The notes beneath the pieces were generated by a model. That model did not search any database. It was not told the DNA's origin and saw only the letters and a list, made by a program, of their open reading frames with translations. From Ariolimax columbianus (Eukaryota > Mollusca > Gastropoda > Stylommatophora > Arionidae): DNA of 64,000 nt. Location: positions 80,063,547 through 80,127,546 of the forward strand of contig JAVGWX010000005.1 in NCBI GenBank assembly GCA_036924085.1, given 5' to 3'. Each line of letters begins with the position of its first letter. The first letter of the stretch is position 1. The position numbers and the translations under genes are program-made. Positions 34,111-45,904 of this stretch are shown here, piece by piece.

Positions 34111-34139
34111 ATACACATTAAATATCACATTAGCAGTGA

Positions 34140-35668
34140 ATGGAGAAAGGGCATTGAAGGATGATCAAATGGATACAGACCTTTCTGGCCAACAGAGCGG
34201 AAGATACCAACTTTGGAAGTGTAACATCGAGTATAAGAACGCTAGAAGAAGGAATGCCACAGGGCTCTCCTCTAAGCTGCACCTTTTTCCTCATCTATAT
34301 AAATGACCTCACTAAACATTTAAACGTGTCCGTGTCAAAAGCATTGTTTGCTGGTGATCTCGCCATTTGGACCACCGAGAAATATCCAATGTTGGCAAAA
34401 GCCAAAATCAGCAGAGTTCTACCAACAATTTCAGTATACTGTGAACTGTGGAAACTTAAGATAAATACACATAAACTCATATACATCATCTTCTCTCGGA
34501 GTTTTAAAGATTCAAAGAGATCCATTATCATCAAAATAAATGGGGAAATACTAATACAAGAGGATACCCCAGTTTATCTTGGAGTAACACTGGACAGACA
34601 GTTGAAATGTGGCAGTCACATCTGTAATGTTAGAGTTAAAGCAGCAAAGCGTTTAAACTTAATCAAGAGACTTGCTAGTACAAATTGGGAACTGATAAAC
34701 AAACTCTTTGCCAACTATACCTTGGTTATGTGCGACCTGTGAGGGCCTAAAGCCTTCCCATACAAAAAACTGTGATTACAAATATCTCACCTGTTGACCG
34801 AGTGCAGAATTAAGCTCTCAGACTAATTGTATGTGTGGGGGATGGGTGGGAGGGGGAGAGATCAACACCTACAGTGGCGTACAAGATAGAGGCCAACATA
34901 AAACCGCTAAATATCAGGAGAAAGGGGGCACTGACTGAAGTGGTAGAGAGATACAAGAGACAAGAAAATTACCATCCAAATAGGATACAAATATACATTT
35001 GGAAGCAAAAGAGAAGTGAAGAAATTGTCCTTTCTAGATATAGCAGAAGTGGAAGGCCATATTCGCCATCTACCAGACGACATAGAAACGGAAGATAGGT
35101 TTTTTGAACCACCCCCTTGGGAGAATCTTTGCTTGCCAGTCATAAAAATACTCCTGCAGTTAAGGAGGTCACCAAGGAAGCTACACCTAATATCATGAAG
35201 ACATAGGCCTAGGAGACAGTCTCTAGCTACCCAAAATCGACAGCTGGTCTATACGCACGGATCAGCAATCAAATCTATCTCTTTTGCAGGGTATGTTATT
35301 CATATGAAATAAACGGGTGGGTCCATATACGAGTTTTGTGACTCATGCTGCGAAAACCGTCCAAATGATGAAGCAGAGGCCGAGGCTATAAAAACAGCAG
35401 TTCAGATTTTTCACCAACAGCTTGATTTGGGCAAATTGTTGCCGATGTGATTTTTAGTGACTCCAAGTCGGTTCTGGAGGCGCCGAAGAACACCACATAC
35501 ACAGAAAAGGAGATATGCTTGGTGAGGAGGGCGATCAACAACATCATAACTGTCCACGGGATAAGTGTCATCTTGAAACTGATCCCTGGACATAGTGGGC
35601 TACTAGGGAACGAGATGGCGGACAGATTGGCAAAAATAGGAGCCTCGAAACAATTGGATAGACCCTGC
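34140..35668 (+). mobile_element. LINE with RT and RNase H remnants
   Basis: ORF 34161-34742 (193 codons) gives RT blocks MIKWIQTFLANRAEDTNFGS, EEGMPQGSPLSCTFFLIYIN, ALFAGDLAIWTTEK (FADD changed to FAGD: a catalytic Asp is lost), WKLKINTHKLIYIIFS and YLGVTLDRQLKCGSHI. Then IEANIKPLNIRRKGALTEVV and YKRQENYHPNR in 34835-35098, and RNase H: VYTHGSAIKSISFAGY (catalytic Asp changed to His), NDEAEAEAIKTAVQ, FSDSKSVLEAP and GHSGLLGNEMADRLAKIGA (35447-35689). Several frame changes. The coding runs straight into the 13-bp array at 35669. Domain order as family K, but sequence is distinct. Confidence 0.85.
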
Positions 35669-35937
35669 CGGTATGAACTGCAGGTATGAACTGCCTGTAT
35701 GAACTGCAGGTATGAACTGCCTGTATGAACTGCAGGTATGAACTGCCTGTATGAACTGCCGGTATGAACTGCCGGTATGAACTGCAGGAATGAACTGCAG
35801 GTATGAACTGCAGGTATGAACTGCCTGAATGAACTGCAGGTATGAACTGCCGGTATGAACTGCAGGTATGAACTGCAGGCATGAACTGCAGGTATGAACT
35901 GCCTGTATGAACTGCCGGCATGAACTGCTGGTATGAC
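35669..35937. repeat. 13-bp minisatellite at LINE RNase H end, about 20 copies
   Basis: Unit GGTATGAACTGCA with GGTATGAACTGCC and TGTATGAACTGCA variants mixed. It begins 3-5 codons after the final RNase H motif LAKIGA of the LINE; the first unit is continuous with LINE sequence. Downstream of the array I no longer recognise the LINE. Confidence 0.93.
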
Positions 35938-35939
35938 TT

Positions 35940-36805
35940 ATAGTATGGAAGAATACCGGCCGCTTACATTTGCAGGTACCACGCAATGTACAGATTAGGC
36001 TTCTACTTTACCTCAAATAGAAAACAAATATGCCTTACTGAAAAGATGGACGTGACTTCGTGGACATCTAAGTTGTTCAACCAGCACCATGAAGACCTAA
36101 ACAAATGTCTGCCTGAGTGCATCCCAGATCTCAGTGCATATTATTAGCGTGGAAAGTATAGAGACATTGCACAACATGCATTCCGAAAAAGGCGAGTAAA
36201 GAGAGCTGTGAATGTGGCTGCTAGCAACCTAAAACATATAGCTACAAATACTACAACTTCAGGAAGATGCAAAATGCTTTAGGCCCAGACGTCTTGAAGA
36301 AAGGCTAACTTGCAGTGATGGTCCTTTGCTCCGGCTGGAGTGATACAGAAACAAAGAAAACAATTTTTGTTTATGTCGACGTCCATATAGCACGAAAGAT
36401 ACTGCAGCATTTATCGGACGTTCAGTTATTGATTCATTGATTAACGGAAAGTGCAAACGTTTAGGAGTTGAAGGAAGAAATGTATTTATAAACAAATTAG
36501 TAGCCACTCTACTGAAAGTAGAAGTTCACTTCCTGCCTCACTTGCGTTACAAACATAGGACAGTATCAGGTACCCATTAACTCCCTTTTAAATGGATCGT
36601 GTCACGAACCTTGTCCATTTACTGCGTGATACGAGCACTTTCTGCCCTTGGAAGGGCCAGGTAAACATGTTACAACTGTAAATATAGTGGATGGAGCAGA
36701 AGTGTTAAAATTCTCAGCTTTTGTCAGACTAAAGTGACTTGTTTCATTCTTCCTGACTTGACGCTTTCACATGTGAGCAGTGTAATGGAACTATTGATCC
36801 ATCTG
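35940..36805. other. Unassigned, possibly decayed LINE 3' end
   Basis: If the LINE at 34140 extended beyond the 13-bp array its C-terminus should lie here, but I find no Cys/His cluster or tail. Nothing else recognised. Confidence 0.35.
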
Positions 36806-36809
36806 GGCA

Positions 36810-36930
36810 AACTGGATGAATGTCGTTGCAGGGCCTCAATCGAGTCTATTTCCAACGAGAAACAAGCACTCTAACTACTATGCCAATACTGTGGTTAGGG
36901 AAAGGTAGTCCCATTGCAGATACTGCCATT
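36810..36930 (-). mobile_element. tRNA-like SINE head
   Basis: Minus-strand TGGCATAGTAGTTAGAGTGC (A-box region, plus 36867-36886) and AGACTCGATTG (degenerate B box, plus 36837-36847), about 20 bp apart as in tRNA-derived SINEs. The 3' limit is unclear. Confidence 0.6.
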
Positions 36931-37019
36931 GTGGATGAAGTAATCGAGTCTTTATTTATGATTGGTTCTCTATGTTTTTGTGGTGATGCGCACATGGCTT
37001 TTCTTTGCTGATTTGATTT

Positions 37020-37140
37020 TCCTAACAGTCAGGTGCCAATTTCACAGATAGATAAATTGGAACTTACCTCAGCTGGGTCGAGACCCAAGCCCCTCTTCTA
37101 CGAAAGACAACAGCTCTAACCACAGTGCCATTGATGCCCC
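37020..37140 (-). mobile_element. tRNA-like SINE
   Basis: Minus-strand TGGCACTGTGGTTAGAGCTG (A-box region, plus 37111-37130) and GGGTCTCGACCC (B box, plus 37075-37086), then CAGCTGAGGTAAGTTCCAATTT. It resembles the SINE at 43905-44050 in layout; a close neighbour of the copy at 36810 in the same orientation. Confidence 0.65.
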
Positions 37141-37149
37141 AACATGAAT

Positions 37150-37458
37150 AAGCATCATCTGATAAACTAAATTATCGAGATCGTAAACATTTAGGCAGGG
37201 GGTAAGGGTAATCCGACTCTGTAATCTACAACATTATCGCCAGACCAAATAGATGCAGCTTATTATTCCCAGCATCCTCTGGTCATCCGTTACAATTTGA
37301 CTATTATGTTAATTGTTAATCAGTGCCGTATCGTCTGCAATGAGCGTCCGTGTCTCGCCACAGCTTCAGTCCAATGTTGAGGATCCTTAATTGCATTACT
37401 CAAAGAATCATATATGCTTCCGATGTCGTTTCGTTCATTCACTTTCTCTTTCTCTCTT

Positions 37459-37491
<33 letters not shown>

Positions 37492-37746
37492 ATAAATATA
37501 TATATATAAATTAACCATTGTTACAGTTACATGACACCATTCTTTCTCTGCTGCCCTGCCCATTAGTCTCACCTATGCTGTTCACTGTTGTAATTGTTTC
37601 CAATCGTCCTTGTCTAAGAATTGTCTCTATCATCCATTCCTCATCTCCTCTCTCCGTCTATACCTCTCTCTGTGCTTATAAATGTCTTCCGAGGTTTTCA
37701 TAAATCAACTTGAAATTTTCTAAATGAAGCAAAAGTCAGCCTGGGG

Positions 37747-37780
<34 letters not shown>
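37150..37780. other. Unassigned with CT and TA microsatellites
   Basis: (CT)n/TTTCTC run at about 37440-37492, ATATATA at 37493-37510, and (TA)n at 37751-37780. The (TA)n sits exactly at the 5' truncation of the following LINE. Confidence 0.6.
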
Positions 37781-37781
<1 letters not shown>

Positions 37782-37786
<5 letters not shown>

Positions 37787-38880
37787 ATTGATTACACCAA
37801 GGCCTTCGATTCAGTAAAACATCCAAATCTGTGGAAAATCATGAAGGAAATGGGGTTTCCTGTGCATATTATTCATCTCATTGAAACATTATACCAAGAT
37901 CAACAAGCCGCTGTCCTAGTATCTGAGCAAACATCTCATTTGTTTGCATTACAAAAGGGAGTAAGACAGGGACGTATCCTCTCACCTTATCTATAAAACA
38001 TATATGCGGAATTTATAATGAGAAACGTTCGAGAATACGAGAACATTGAAAGTTTCGACCCATTTACGATTGGCAGGTACGAGATTCCAGAGGGACGATA
38101 CTCATAACACACAGTGATACTATCAAGAAGTGCAGAAGGGCTAGAGCAGCTAATTTCAGCCGTAAATGGACACAATAAGGATCAAAACCTGTTCATAACA
38201 TAAATAAAACAAAAATAATGACCACCAACAAAACACAATGTCAGCATAAATTTACAGTGGATGGTGAGGAAATAGCTTAGGTTACACATTTTGAATATCT
38301 GGGCTCCTTAATTGACAAAAATGACGACTGCTCGAAAGAAATCAGAAGCAAACTAGCCATGGCAATGCAGAGATCAAACAGCCTGAAGAAATTATGGCAG
38401 AGCACCAACAAAACGATAAAAGTAAAAATCTTGAGAGCCTATGTTTTTTTTCTGTGGCAGCGTAAAGCTGCGAATCATGGACGATTATAAAAAGTTCAAG
38501 ACAAATAATCGAATCCCTAGAGTCAAAATGTTACAGAAAGATCCTCAGAATACCCTGGACAGAGAAAACGACAAATGTAGACATTCGGCAAGAGATGAAC
38601 ATAGAGGAGAACAGGTTTATCAATTCCATTTTGGCTACAAAATGCAAATACTTTGGTTACATCAAGAGACACAACGGTCTCGAGAGAACAGTGATAGAAA
38701 GTATGGTGCCAGGTAAAAGAGAAAGGGGTAGACCAAGAAGACGATGGCACCAATATATCCAGGAATGCCTGAGTATGACTGACGGAGGCTGGAGTTTTGG
38801 CGAGGGAACAAGTTTCTTCTAGACAGACTGTGATGGAAGCGACGTTCTATAAAGGGCATGCTACATGATGACATGATGAT
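37782..38880 (+). mobile_element. LINE, family B, RT to 3' end
   Basis: Frame 37724-37996 reads NFIDYTKAFDSVKHPNLWKI (first catalytic Asp kept), GFPVHIIHLIETLYQDQQAA and GVRQGRILSP. Then broken frames with a YLG-type block, CESWTIIKSSRQIIESLESK (other frame), CYRKILRIPWTEK, and 38595-38822: RFINSILATKCKYFGYIKRH and GKRERGRPRRRWHQYIQECL. The 3' end is GGAAGCGACGTTCTATAAAG, then GGCATGCTACATGATGAC and (ATG)n. The FADD region is too decayed to read. It shares its end with 7005-8317 and 40790-42955. Confidence 0.87.
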
Positions 38881-38992
38881 GATGATGATGATATATAAAT
38901 ATATATGTGTGTGTGTGCGGTGTATGTGTGTGTGTATGTGTGTGTGTATGCGGTGTGTGTGTGTGTGTATGTGTGTGTGGGCTCTTTGTTTT
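38876..38992. repeat. (ATG)n and (GT)n microsatellites
   Basis: (GATGAT)n at about 38870-38890 is the tail of the preceding LINE. ATATATAAATATATATGTGTGT and interrupted (GT)n with GTATGCG follow to about 38980. Confidence 0.9.
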
Positions 38993-39094
38993 ACAGCCAT
39001 GTTGAAGCGGATAAAAGTATCAATTCTCAGCTCTTTTCATGGCTGTTTATGCCGATTGGAGACAAGCGCACTTGACACCACAGTTTGTGCAGGT

Positions 39095-39511
39095 AATGGA
39101 TCAGATAAATCCACTTGACCACAGCAGCTGCAGCTCTTGGATCAGACAGGCCCACTTGACCACAGTGACTGCAGATCTTGGATCAGACAGGCACACTTGA
39201 CCACAGTGACTGCAGATCTTGGATCAGACAGGCACACTTGACCACAGTGACTGCAGCTCTTGGATCAGACAGGCCCACTTAACCACAATTGCTGCAGCTC
39301 TTGGATCAGACAGGCCCACTTGACCACAGTGACTGCAGATCTTGGATCAGACAGGCACACTTGACCACAGTGACTGCAGCTGTTGGGTCAGACAGGCCCG
39401 CTTGACCAAAGTGACTGCAGCTCTTGGATCAGACAGGCACACTTGACCACAGTGACTGCAGCTCTTGGATCAGACAGGCCCACTTGGCCACAGTGACTGC
39501 AGCCCTTGGAT
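39095..39511. repeat. 41-bp minisatellite, about 10 copies
   Basis: Unit CTTGGATCAGACAGGCMCAC with TTGACCACAGTGACTGCAGMT, exact 41-bp spacing. GCACAC and GCCCAC subtypes are interspersed. Confidence 0.95.
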
Positions 39512-39742
39512 ATATAATTACATTTACTGTTTCCATTTTTGTCGCTTGCTTTGCAACGTATTTATGTGTGTTACCTTGACAGTCTCCATTTAATGTTGTT
39601 TTCCATCCAATTATATTCTCAAGCATCTCTCATTATGTTTTCATTGAGTTCTTACATATATCTGTGTATCTTAACATTGGTGTACCTACAAGTCTTTTTC
39701 CGAGTGGTTTTGGGGTCTTTGTGTATGATACAGACTATAATA

Positions 39743-39786
39743 GCACCACTGCCCCACAGAGAACATGTCGTAAGAGGCGACTAACT
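39743..39786 (+). repeat. Dispersed repeat R4, copy 2
   Basis: GCACCACTGCCCCACAGAGA followed by ACATGTCGTAAGAGGCGACTAA; matches 13272-13312 in the same orientation. Confidence 0.5.
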
Positions 39787-39789
39787 GTG

Positions 39790-40780
39790 TGACATGACAT
39801 AATACCAGTCATGGCTAGGTGGTTTGTTAAGAGCAGCATAGATTTCGCCTAACAGGGAGCGGGTCTACTTTGCTCTAGTGTTTGAGTCTATTAAGATGGA
39901 CTCGCACATCGGTTAACCACCCTCTGCGGCACTTGTCCCAACACAGCGGAGTAATAAGCTGCTCGAGCATAGTCAGCTGAGCAGGAAATCCTCATCCCGG
40001 CTATATCAAGCTCACGCCAGACCTGGGACCTGCACAGCGGCACCCACCCATGTAGAAGTACAGGTCGACTAAGACATGCCTCTTACTCTCCGAAAGTTCA
40101 CCGAACAACCCATGTTTGAGTATGTGGTTGTTTACCATTCTTCTCACCTATCCCAGCCACCTCAGTTTTCTATTACATTACTGAGTGTACCCATGATTCA
40201 CTGCTGCTGTGCGCACATGAACATTTTTCAAGAGGACATCCACAAGCTAGTGAACATGTTGACAAAGTGGGCTGGACATCCACATCTTGACAAAGTGCGT
40301 TGTCAGGCACAAAGACTGTCGAAAAATAAATACGACAAAATGATATGCTCTACACTCTTGTTAAAATGGTATTAACTGTAATGACATTGCTGTTACTTCA
40401 TTAATTTATTTTGTGTGACAGAAAGTTGACCAGCCTGATATCGAGTTTAGTGGGCGTCAGGGGTCAGTAGTGGGATAACGACCAGAATAATTATAGATAG
40501 CAATGGCAAACTATTGTACACAGACTGCCAAGAAATCATAACAGCCAAAAAGAAAGAAAATCAAAGATCTAATGGCGAGGCCTGCATGTCATGCACATCA
40601 GGTAAACAAAGCTGGGATGAGAAATTTGTCAGGTCAAGCACTATTAATAGAGTGACGAACACAAATCTGAATACAGTTTAGTGAAAAACCTTGGCACAGA
40701 ACTAACAACAATACCAAAAATCTGTTGATGGGAAATTACAGCCTATACCATTTAAAACCTGAAGATTGCAAAGAAAATGT
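39790..40780. other. Unassigned
   Basis: The 40076-40375 ORF (99 codons) resembles no family I know. 40440-40780 could be further decayed 5' sequence of the following LINE, but I cannot show it. Confidence 0.35.
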
Positions 40781-40789
40781 AAAGAGCCA

Positions 40790-42955
40790 GGGTGGACGTA
40801 CTTGGACACTGTGAACATAGATAGGTAGGTCAGGACCATTTTAACACTCAAACTGGAGGAGATTCATATACTCAGGGAGAGAAAAGTACGGATAGGGCGG
40901 TGTTAGTTTGCTCATCAAAAAACGGCCCCCACAGCAGTGCATGAATACAACCCAGTTAATGACCATATCCTCTCGATCAGATTTAAGAAACATAAATCTT
41001 AATATTATAAGTCTAGGTGTCAACAACAGCAGCATTGAGAGGAAATAGAAGAGTTATAGTACGATTTGAAAGAGGCTATACAGAAAGTAAAGCAAGGAGA
41101 CACTAGGAAAATCACGAGGAAGGAATTTCAACGTGAAAATAGGAAGGGTATGAGCAAAAGAAGAAGAAACAGTCCTGGTACACTTCGGGCTGGGATACAT
41201 AAATTAAAAAGGAGACACATTAAAGGAATTCTGCCTAGACAAAACAACGTCTCCGTTGCGAACACGCTTTTAATACATTAACCTAGACGACTGAATATGT
41301 TGACTACACCAGCTGGGAAGCACACTAATCAGATAAGGTAAGGCTACATTCTATCACAACATTGCTGGAAATCAGGTACACCAACCATGAAGAGACTACC
41401 TGGTTCTGACTGCATCAAATCATCAACTACTAATCGTGAACTTCAAGAAAAGACTGACACGCACAAGACCAACACGCTTTGACATTAGCAGGTAGAGTAA
41501 AAAAAGAAATTTGAGGTGCTTATGGTAGTGCAGGAAGCCATGATACTCGATGATCTCGTTGCAAAGGTAAAAGTTATTCTTATCTCACTGGCAGATAAGA
41601 TAATTCGAAAACAAAATAAAAATCAGACATATCACAGAAAAAAACAACCTACAAGAAAGGAAAAAGCTAAAACAATCCGGGACATAACATAATAGCACCA
41701 AATACAGAAATAGCTCTAGAAGAATCAGAAGGCAAATTAGGAAGGACAAGAAAAAACAGATAGTGAACACATGTAGTAAACATGGAATCACCTAGAGAAG
41801 GGAAAAAATTAGACCACAAACTGGCGAGTTTAACCAGTAATTGGCAACGCACCGATAGAGAGCAAGGACATACTTCAGAAATGAAAGGAATGATGAAGAA
41901 AAATGTAGGAAAGCAAAGGAAGAAGCCCCAATTTAACGCTTATGAACGTGGGAAAAAATGCCGGAACATACACTAGTTGAAGTTCGCTAAGTAATTCAAA
42001 GCTTGAAGACATGTAAATCATCGGAATGTGAGGAAGTACCGAGTGAATTCATACAAGTAAAAGGGGTAGTCAGCATTTACCATACAGTATGTCATTAGTT
42101 CTGGAACAGTGTTACATGGGGACAATACGTTCTTGTCTTACTGTCTATGAAATAGCTACCGGACCATTGCTTTGATAAGTCATCTTTGCAAAATTCATCT
42201 AGGGATCATTATAAAGAGGATAGATGGGAAACTAAGCAAGGAAGTACACGAACCACAGGCAAATTGCAGATGTGGCAGAGGCACGAGGGATCATATCCTT
42301 AACATGAGGAATGTCAAAGAAAAATTTAGATCTACACAATTGGATCATAGATAACACTAAGGCTTTTGATTGTGTTTTGCACCAAATCCTGTGAAACAAA
42401 ATAAAGAGTCACGCAGCACCGATCTCAACTGACTCACATAACCAAACATGATATCAGGATCATAAAGCAACCGTCCCAATAACTGGCGAGACATGAGACT
42501 GGTTTGAAGTGCAACAGGTAATTAGACAAGGATCCGTACTCTCGCCTTATCTTCTCTTTGGCAAAGTACGGATGCAAAACATTGACCCTCACCCAAACAC
42601 TAAATATGAAAATGGAATTCTTCGAGCTATGATGGTACAGGAAAGTTCTCCGCATACCATAACAGCTAAACTGAAAAACACGTAACTCCAAAAAGAGCAG
42701 ATCAAAATTAGTTAGTAAACAGCAGTACGTCTAGCGAACTAAAATACCTTGGTCCCGTCAACCTGGACACAGAAACTGTGCTGGAAGGTATTATACCTGA
42801 AGAACGAGGCAGAGACAGGCCGAAGAGAAGAGGGACAAATGACATCAAAGATATTCTGAAGATGATAGTGGCGGGGGCGGGAGAACTGGTTACAGATGGA
42901 AACTCTTACATGGCGGCTGTGACAAGAGCGACGTTCTGGATAGGACATGATATAT
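40790..42955 (+). mobile_element. LINE, family B, with endonuclease and RT remnants
   Basis: The only copy where the APE endonuclease can be traced: FIYSGREKYG and GVSLLIKKRPPQQC-like sequence (40850-40930), EAIQKVKQGDT (41066 frame), NNVSVANTLLIH, PRRLNMLTTPAGKHTNQIR (about 41283-41340). The usual MGDFNAK motif is replaced by unrelated residues. RT follows from about 42000: SLKTCKSSECEEVPSEF, LGIIIKRIDGKLSKEVHEPQ, CGRGTRDHILNMRNVKEK, ITLRLLIVF-type palm, then a 3' region RTTFWIGHDI-like ending GAGCGACGTTCTGGATAGGA, CATGATATATGATGA (42913-42950). Many stops. Confidence 0.82.
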
Positions 42956-43229
42956 GATGACTGTAGACCATTATTTTTGTAATCTTGTAAGTCTTACGAG
43001 CAGAATATTGTCAAGGGCTCTTCAGGCCTTGGACTCCTACCAGTGGCGGGGCGATGAGACTTTTTAAATGTGTAAGAGCTGTGAACTACAATTTGTATCA
43101 TTATATATGTTGTTGTTGTTGCTGCTTGGTCCCTCTTTTCTATTGGTACGTTAAGCACGTGCTTACTTTGGTTCGTTCGTTAAGTCAGCCTTGCTATTCG
43201 ATAAAGCCAAGATGTTTCAGTGCTGAATA

Positions 43230-43270
43230 GAACGTTCTACTATATTTCTCAATTTCTGAGAGAGAGCGAA

Positions 43271-43301
<31 letters not shown>

Positions 43302-43460
43302 CAGTACACCTGTCTGCTAGAAGTACAGTGGTGCATAATTATGTATGTCATTATATTACTAATTACTGATAGAAAGAGAAAGTGAAAAAGAGACAGAGAG
43401 ACAGTATGGCTATCTGTCCGCCAGAAGTGCAGTGCTGCATAATTTTGTATAAGATAGCAT
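43230..43460. repeat. About 120-bp tandem duplication with (GA)n
   Basis: Two units each contain a GA-rich run followed by CTGTCYGCYAGAAGTRCAGT and GCTGCATAATTWTGTA; the first has a purer (GA)n (about 43258-43300). Confidence 0.75.
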
Positions 43461-43689
43461 AACAAAACATTCATATTTTGTCGAATTTGATTGTTTTTCA
43501 AATTACACAGTTCTGATCCAAAAGTTAATGGGCTAGTTTTGTTGTTGTTGAACTCTGTTTGCACAAATAACGAGATTAGGACCACCTCAACACTGAGATC
43601 GAGTTATGAGATGGGACTATTAGTGATGTCCTACCCTTCCAGGGTAATTACGGTTAAATGTGGTCTTACATGTGGTCAGACACTGTTGT

Positions 43690-43905
43690 TGTGGATGGAG
43701 TAAATGACACTTCTTTGTACGAGATATCAGTTTTTGTTTTGGTTCAATGGAGTAATAGACACTTCTTTGTACGAGATATCAGTTTTTGTTTTGGTTGTAT
43801 GGAGTATTAGACACTTCTTTGTACGAGATCTCAGTTTTTGTTTTGGTTGAATGGAGTAATAGACACTTCTTTGTACGAGATCTCAGTTTTTGTGTTGGTG
43901 ATATG
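43690..43905. repeat. 52-bp minisatellite, 4 copies
   Basis: TTCTTTGTACGAGATATCAG at 43711, 43763, 43815 and 43867: exact 52-bp period, nearly identical units. Confidence 0.95.
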
Positions 43906-44050
43906 GACCAATTCTCTACATCTTGTCGTGCCTTCTCTAACACTAAGTCATGTAGACACCAAGTTACAACTTAGTAGCCTAGGGATTGAACCAAAAATCT
44001 TTCCCATGAGAAGCAAGCGCTCTATTCACAACGGTAACTCAGAGCAACTA
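43905..44050 (-). mobile_element. tRNA-derived SINE
   Basis: Minus strand: TACCGTTGTGAATAGAGCGC (A-box region, plus 44018-44037), then GGTTCAATCCC (excellent B box, plus 43982-43992), then CTAGGCTACTAAGTTGTAAC. Layout as in a tRNA-derived SINE; the tail runs towards the 52-bp array. Confidence 0.75.
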
Positions 44051-44339
44051 ACTCAGCTTGCCAGGATAAGAAGACACTGAAGTGACATGAACTGTTTTTG
44101 TTGTTGTTTCAAGCTGTTCTTGTTGTTGTATTTTTATTCTTGAAGATGTTTTTGATGGTGGGTTACAGTGGCTCTACTCTTATCCCAAGGCGTACTGAAC
44201 AAGGTGAGCCTGGGTTATTCTAGAGGTAGGGCAATGCGAGGCTTTTCAGATAGAAGTCCGAATGGGAATGGCATGGCCAATCCCCACCTCGCTGTTGAAA
44301 GTGCTGTAACATAGTCTTCTTCTAGGAGAACGACATGGA

Positions 44340-45175
44340 TATTATGTGGGGTCTTGGTCAGTATGTCTCACCAGTTTCTGACGTGAGGTTAGGTGTAGGT
44401 CGATATGTTTCACCAGATCCTGACGTGAGGTTAGGTCTTGGTCAACATGTTTCATCAGATCCTTACGTGAGGTGAGTTCTTGGTAGGTATGTTTCACCAG
44501 ATCCTGACGTGAGGTTAGGTCTAGGTCGATATGTTTCACCAGATCCTGACGTGAGGTTAGGTCTTGGTTAACATGTTTCATCAGATCCTGACGTGAGGTG
44601 AGTTCTTGGTCAGTATGTTTCACCAGATCCTGACGTGAGGTTAGGTCTTGGTCAGTATGTTTCACCAGATCCTGACGTGAGGTGAGTTCTTGGTCAGTAT
44701 GTTTCACCTGATCCTGACGTGAGGTTAGGTCTTGGTCAGTATGTTTCACCTGATCCTGACGTGAGGTGAGTTCTTGGTCAGAATGTTTCACCTGATCCTG
44801 ATGTGAGGTGGGGGTCTTAATCAACACGGTTCACCTGAGCTGAGAAGAGGTGGGAGTCTTGATTAGTATGTTTAACCTGACCCGACATAAAGGGGGATCT
44901 TGGTCAGTGTGTTTTCCCTGACCCGATGTGAAGGGAGATCTTGGTCATTTTTTTTTCTATGACCCGACATGAAAAGAAATTTTGGTCAGTGTGTTACCCC
45001 TGACCCGACATGAAGGGAGATCTTTGTTAGTGTGTGTCCCCTGGCCTGACATGAAGAGAGATCTTGGTCAGTGTTTATCCCCTGTCCTGACACGAAGAGA
45101 GATCTTGGTCAGTGTGTGTCCCCTGACCCATATAATAGGTGAGATGGTCTTGATAAGTACGTTTTACCTGACCCT
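44340..45175. repeat. 42-bp minisatellite with 84-bp alternation, then diverged units
   Basis: Unit GATCCTGACGTGAGGTTAGG with TCTTGGTCAGTATGTTTCACCA. Over 44400-44815, units with GGTTAGGTCTTGG alternate with GGTGAGTTCTTGG, an 84-bp dimer. From 44830 the same theme continues as about 38-42-bp units (GACCCGACATGAAGGGAGAT) with more divergence. The minus 161-codon ORF is an in-frame artefact of the 42-bp period. Confidence 0.93.
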
Positions 45176-45439
45176 CGCATTAATCATCTCTCCAACCACA
45201 AGCTCTAACATTAAATTGCTTTTAAACCGCCTTCCATCTGTCTATATTCTCACATGGAATGCGAATTAAAACATAAAGAGATACTCGCGAATTTATTCAC
45301 GTATCACATGTAAACATTGCTTAAAAAAAGAAAACTGTTTGTGACCGTTGCAACATGATCTCAGTTTGGCGGTGCCTGTATTCTTGTCACTGTCACACAC
45401 GTACAGTTCCATCTTAGCGACGCAGCAGTAAATAGCTAA

Positions 45440-45900
45440 CAATTGCCAGAGACTCATGGTTGGCTGGTTGCATCAGGGTCAGCGACTCATAGTAGCGTCA
45501 GCAACTCATAGATATTTAAATCAGGGTCAGCGACTTACAGCTGGCTCCTTACATCAGAGTCAGTGACACATAGCTGGCTGCTTACATCGGGGTCAGTGAC
45601 ACATAGCTGGCTGCTTACCTCAGGGTCAGTGACACATGGATGACTGTTTACATCAGAGTCAGTGACACATAGATGGTTGTTTACAACAGGGTCAGCTAAT
45701 AAGAGCTGACTTAGACCTAATTATGCCTTTACGTTGTGGACTGAAAGAATGGGTATCGTAGAGGAAAGGCAAATCCAGTCTCAGAGATGCCGTGTTTAGA
45801 CCGGATGTGTCGGGTCAAAAGGCGCAGATATCGCAAACTCGCTGTAAACTACGGAAGAACGTAACAAATAGCCCATTCCAGGACAAACGCAGAAGTAGAA
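45440..45900 (+). mobile_element. Element S2, copy 2, diverged, with expanded 33-bp array
   Basis: The 3' half (about 45790-45880: CGGATGTGTCGGGTCAAAAG, GCGCAGATATCGCA, GTAAACTACG) aligns with the other two S2 copies. The 5' part is filled by about 8 diverged units like CATCAGGGTCAGTGACACAT-AGCTGGCTGCTTA (45445-45712), homologous to the single 33-bp unit of copy 1. No clear TSD located. Confidence 0.65.
45445..45712. repeat. 33-bp-type minisatellite inside S2, about 8 units
   Basis: Repeated GTCAGTGACACATAGCTGGC with TGCTTACATCAGG, more diverged than the units in copy 3 at 46464. Confidence 0.82.
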
Positions 45901-45904
45901 GAAT

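Noticed and set aside
40076..40375. 99-codon plus ORF as a small gene
   Set aside because: No recognisable motif or neighbouring exon; could be chance in this composition.
44342..44827. 161-codon minus ORF of SRQDLVKHTDQDLT repeats
   Set aside because: Frame-preserving 42-bp minisatellite; no flanking coding signal.
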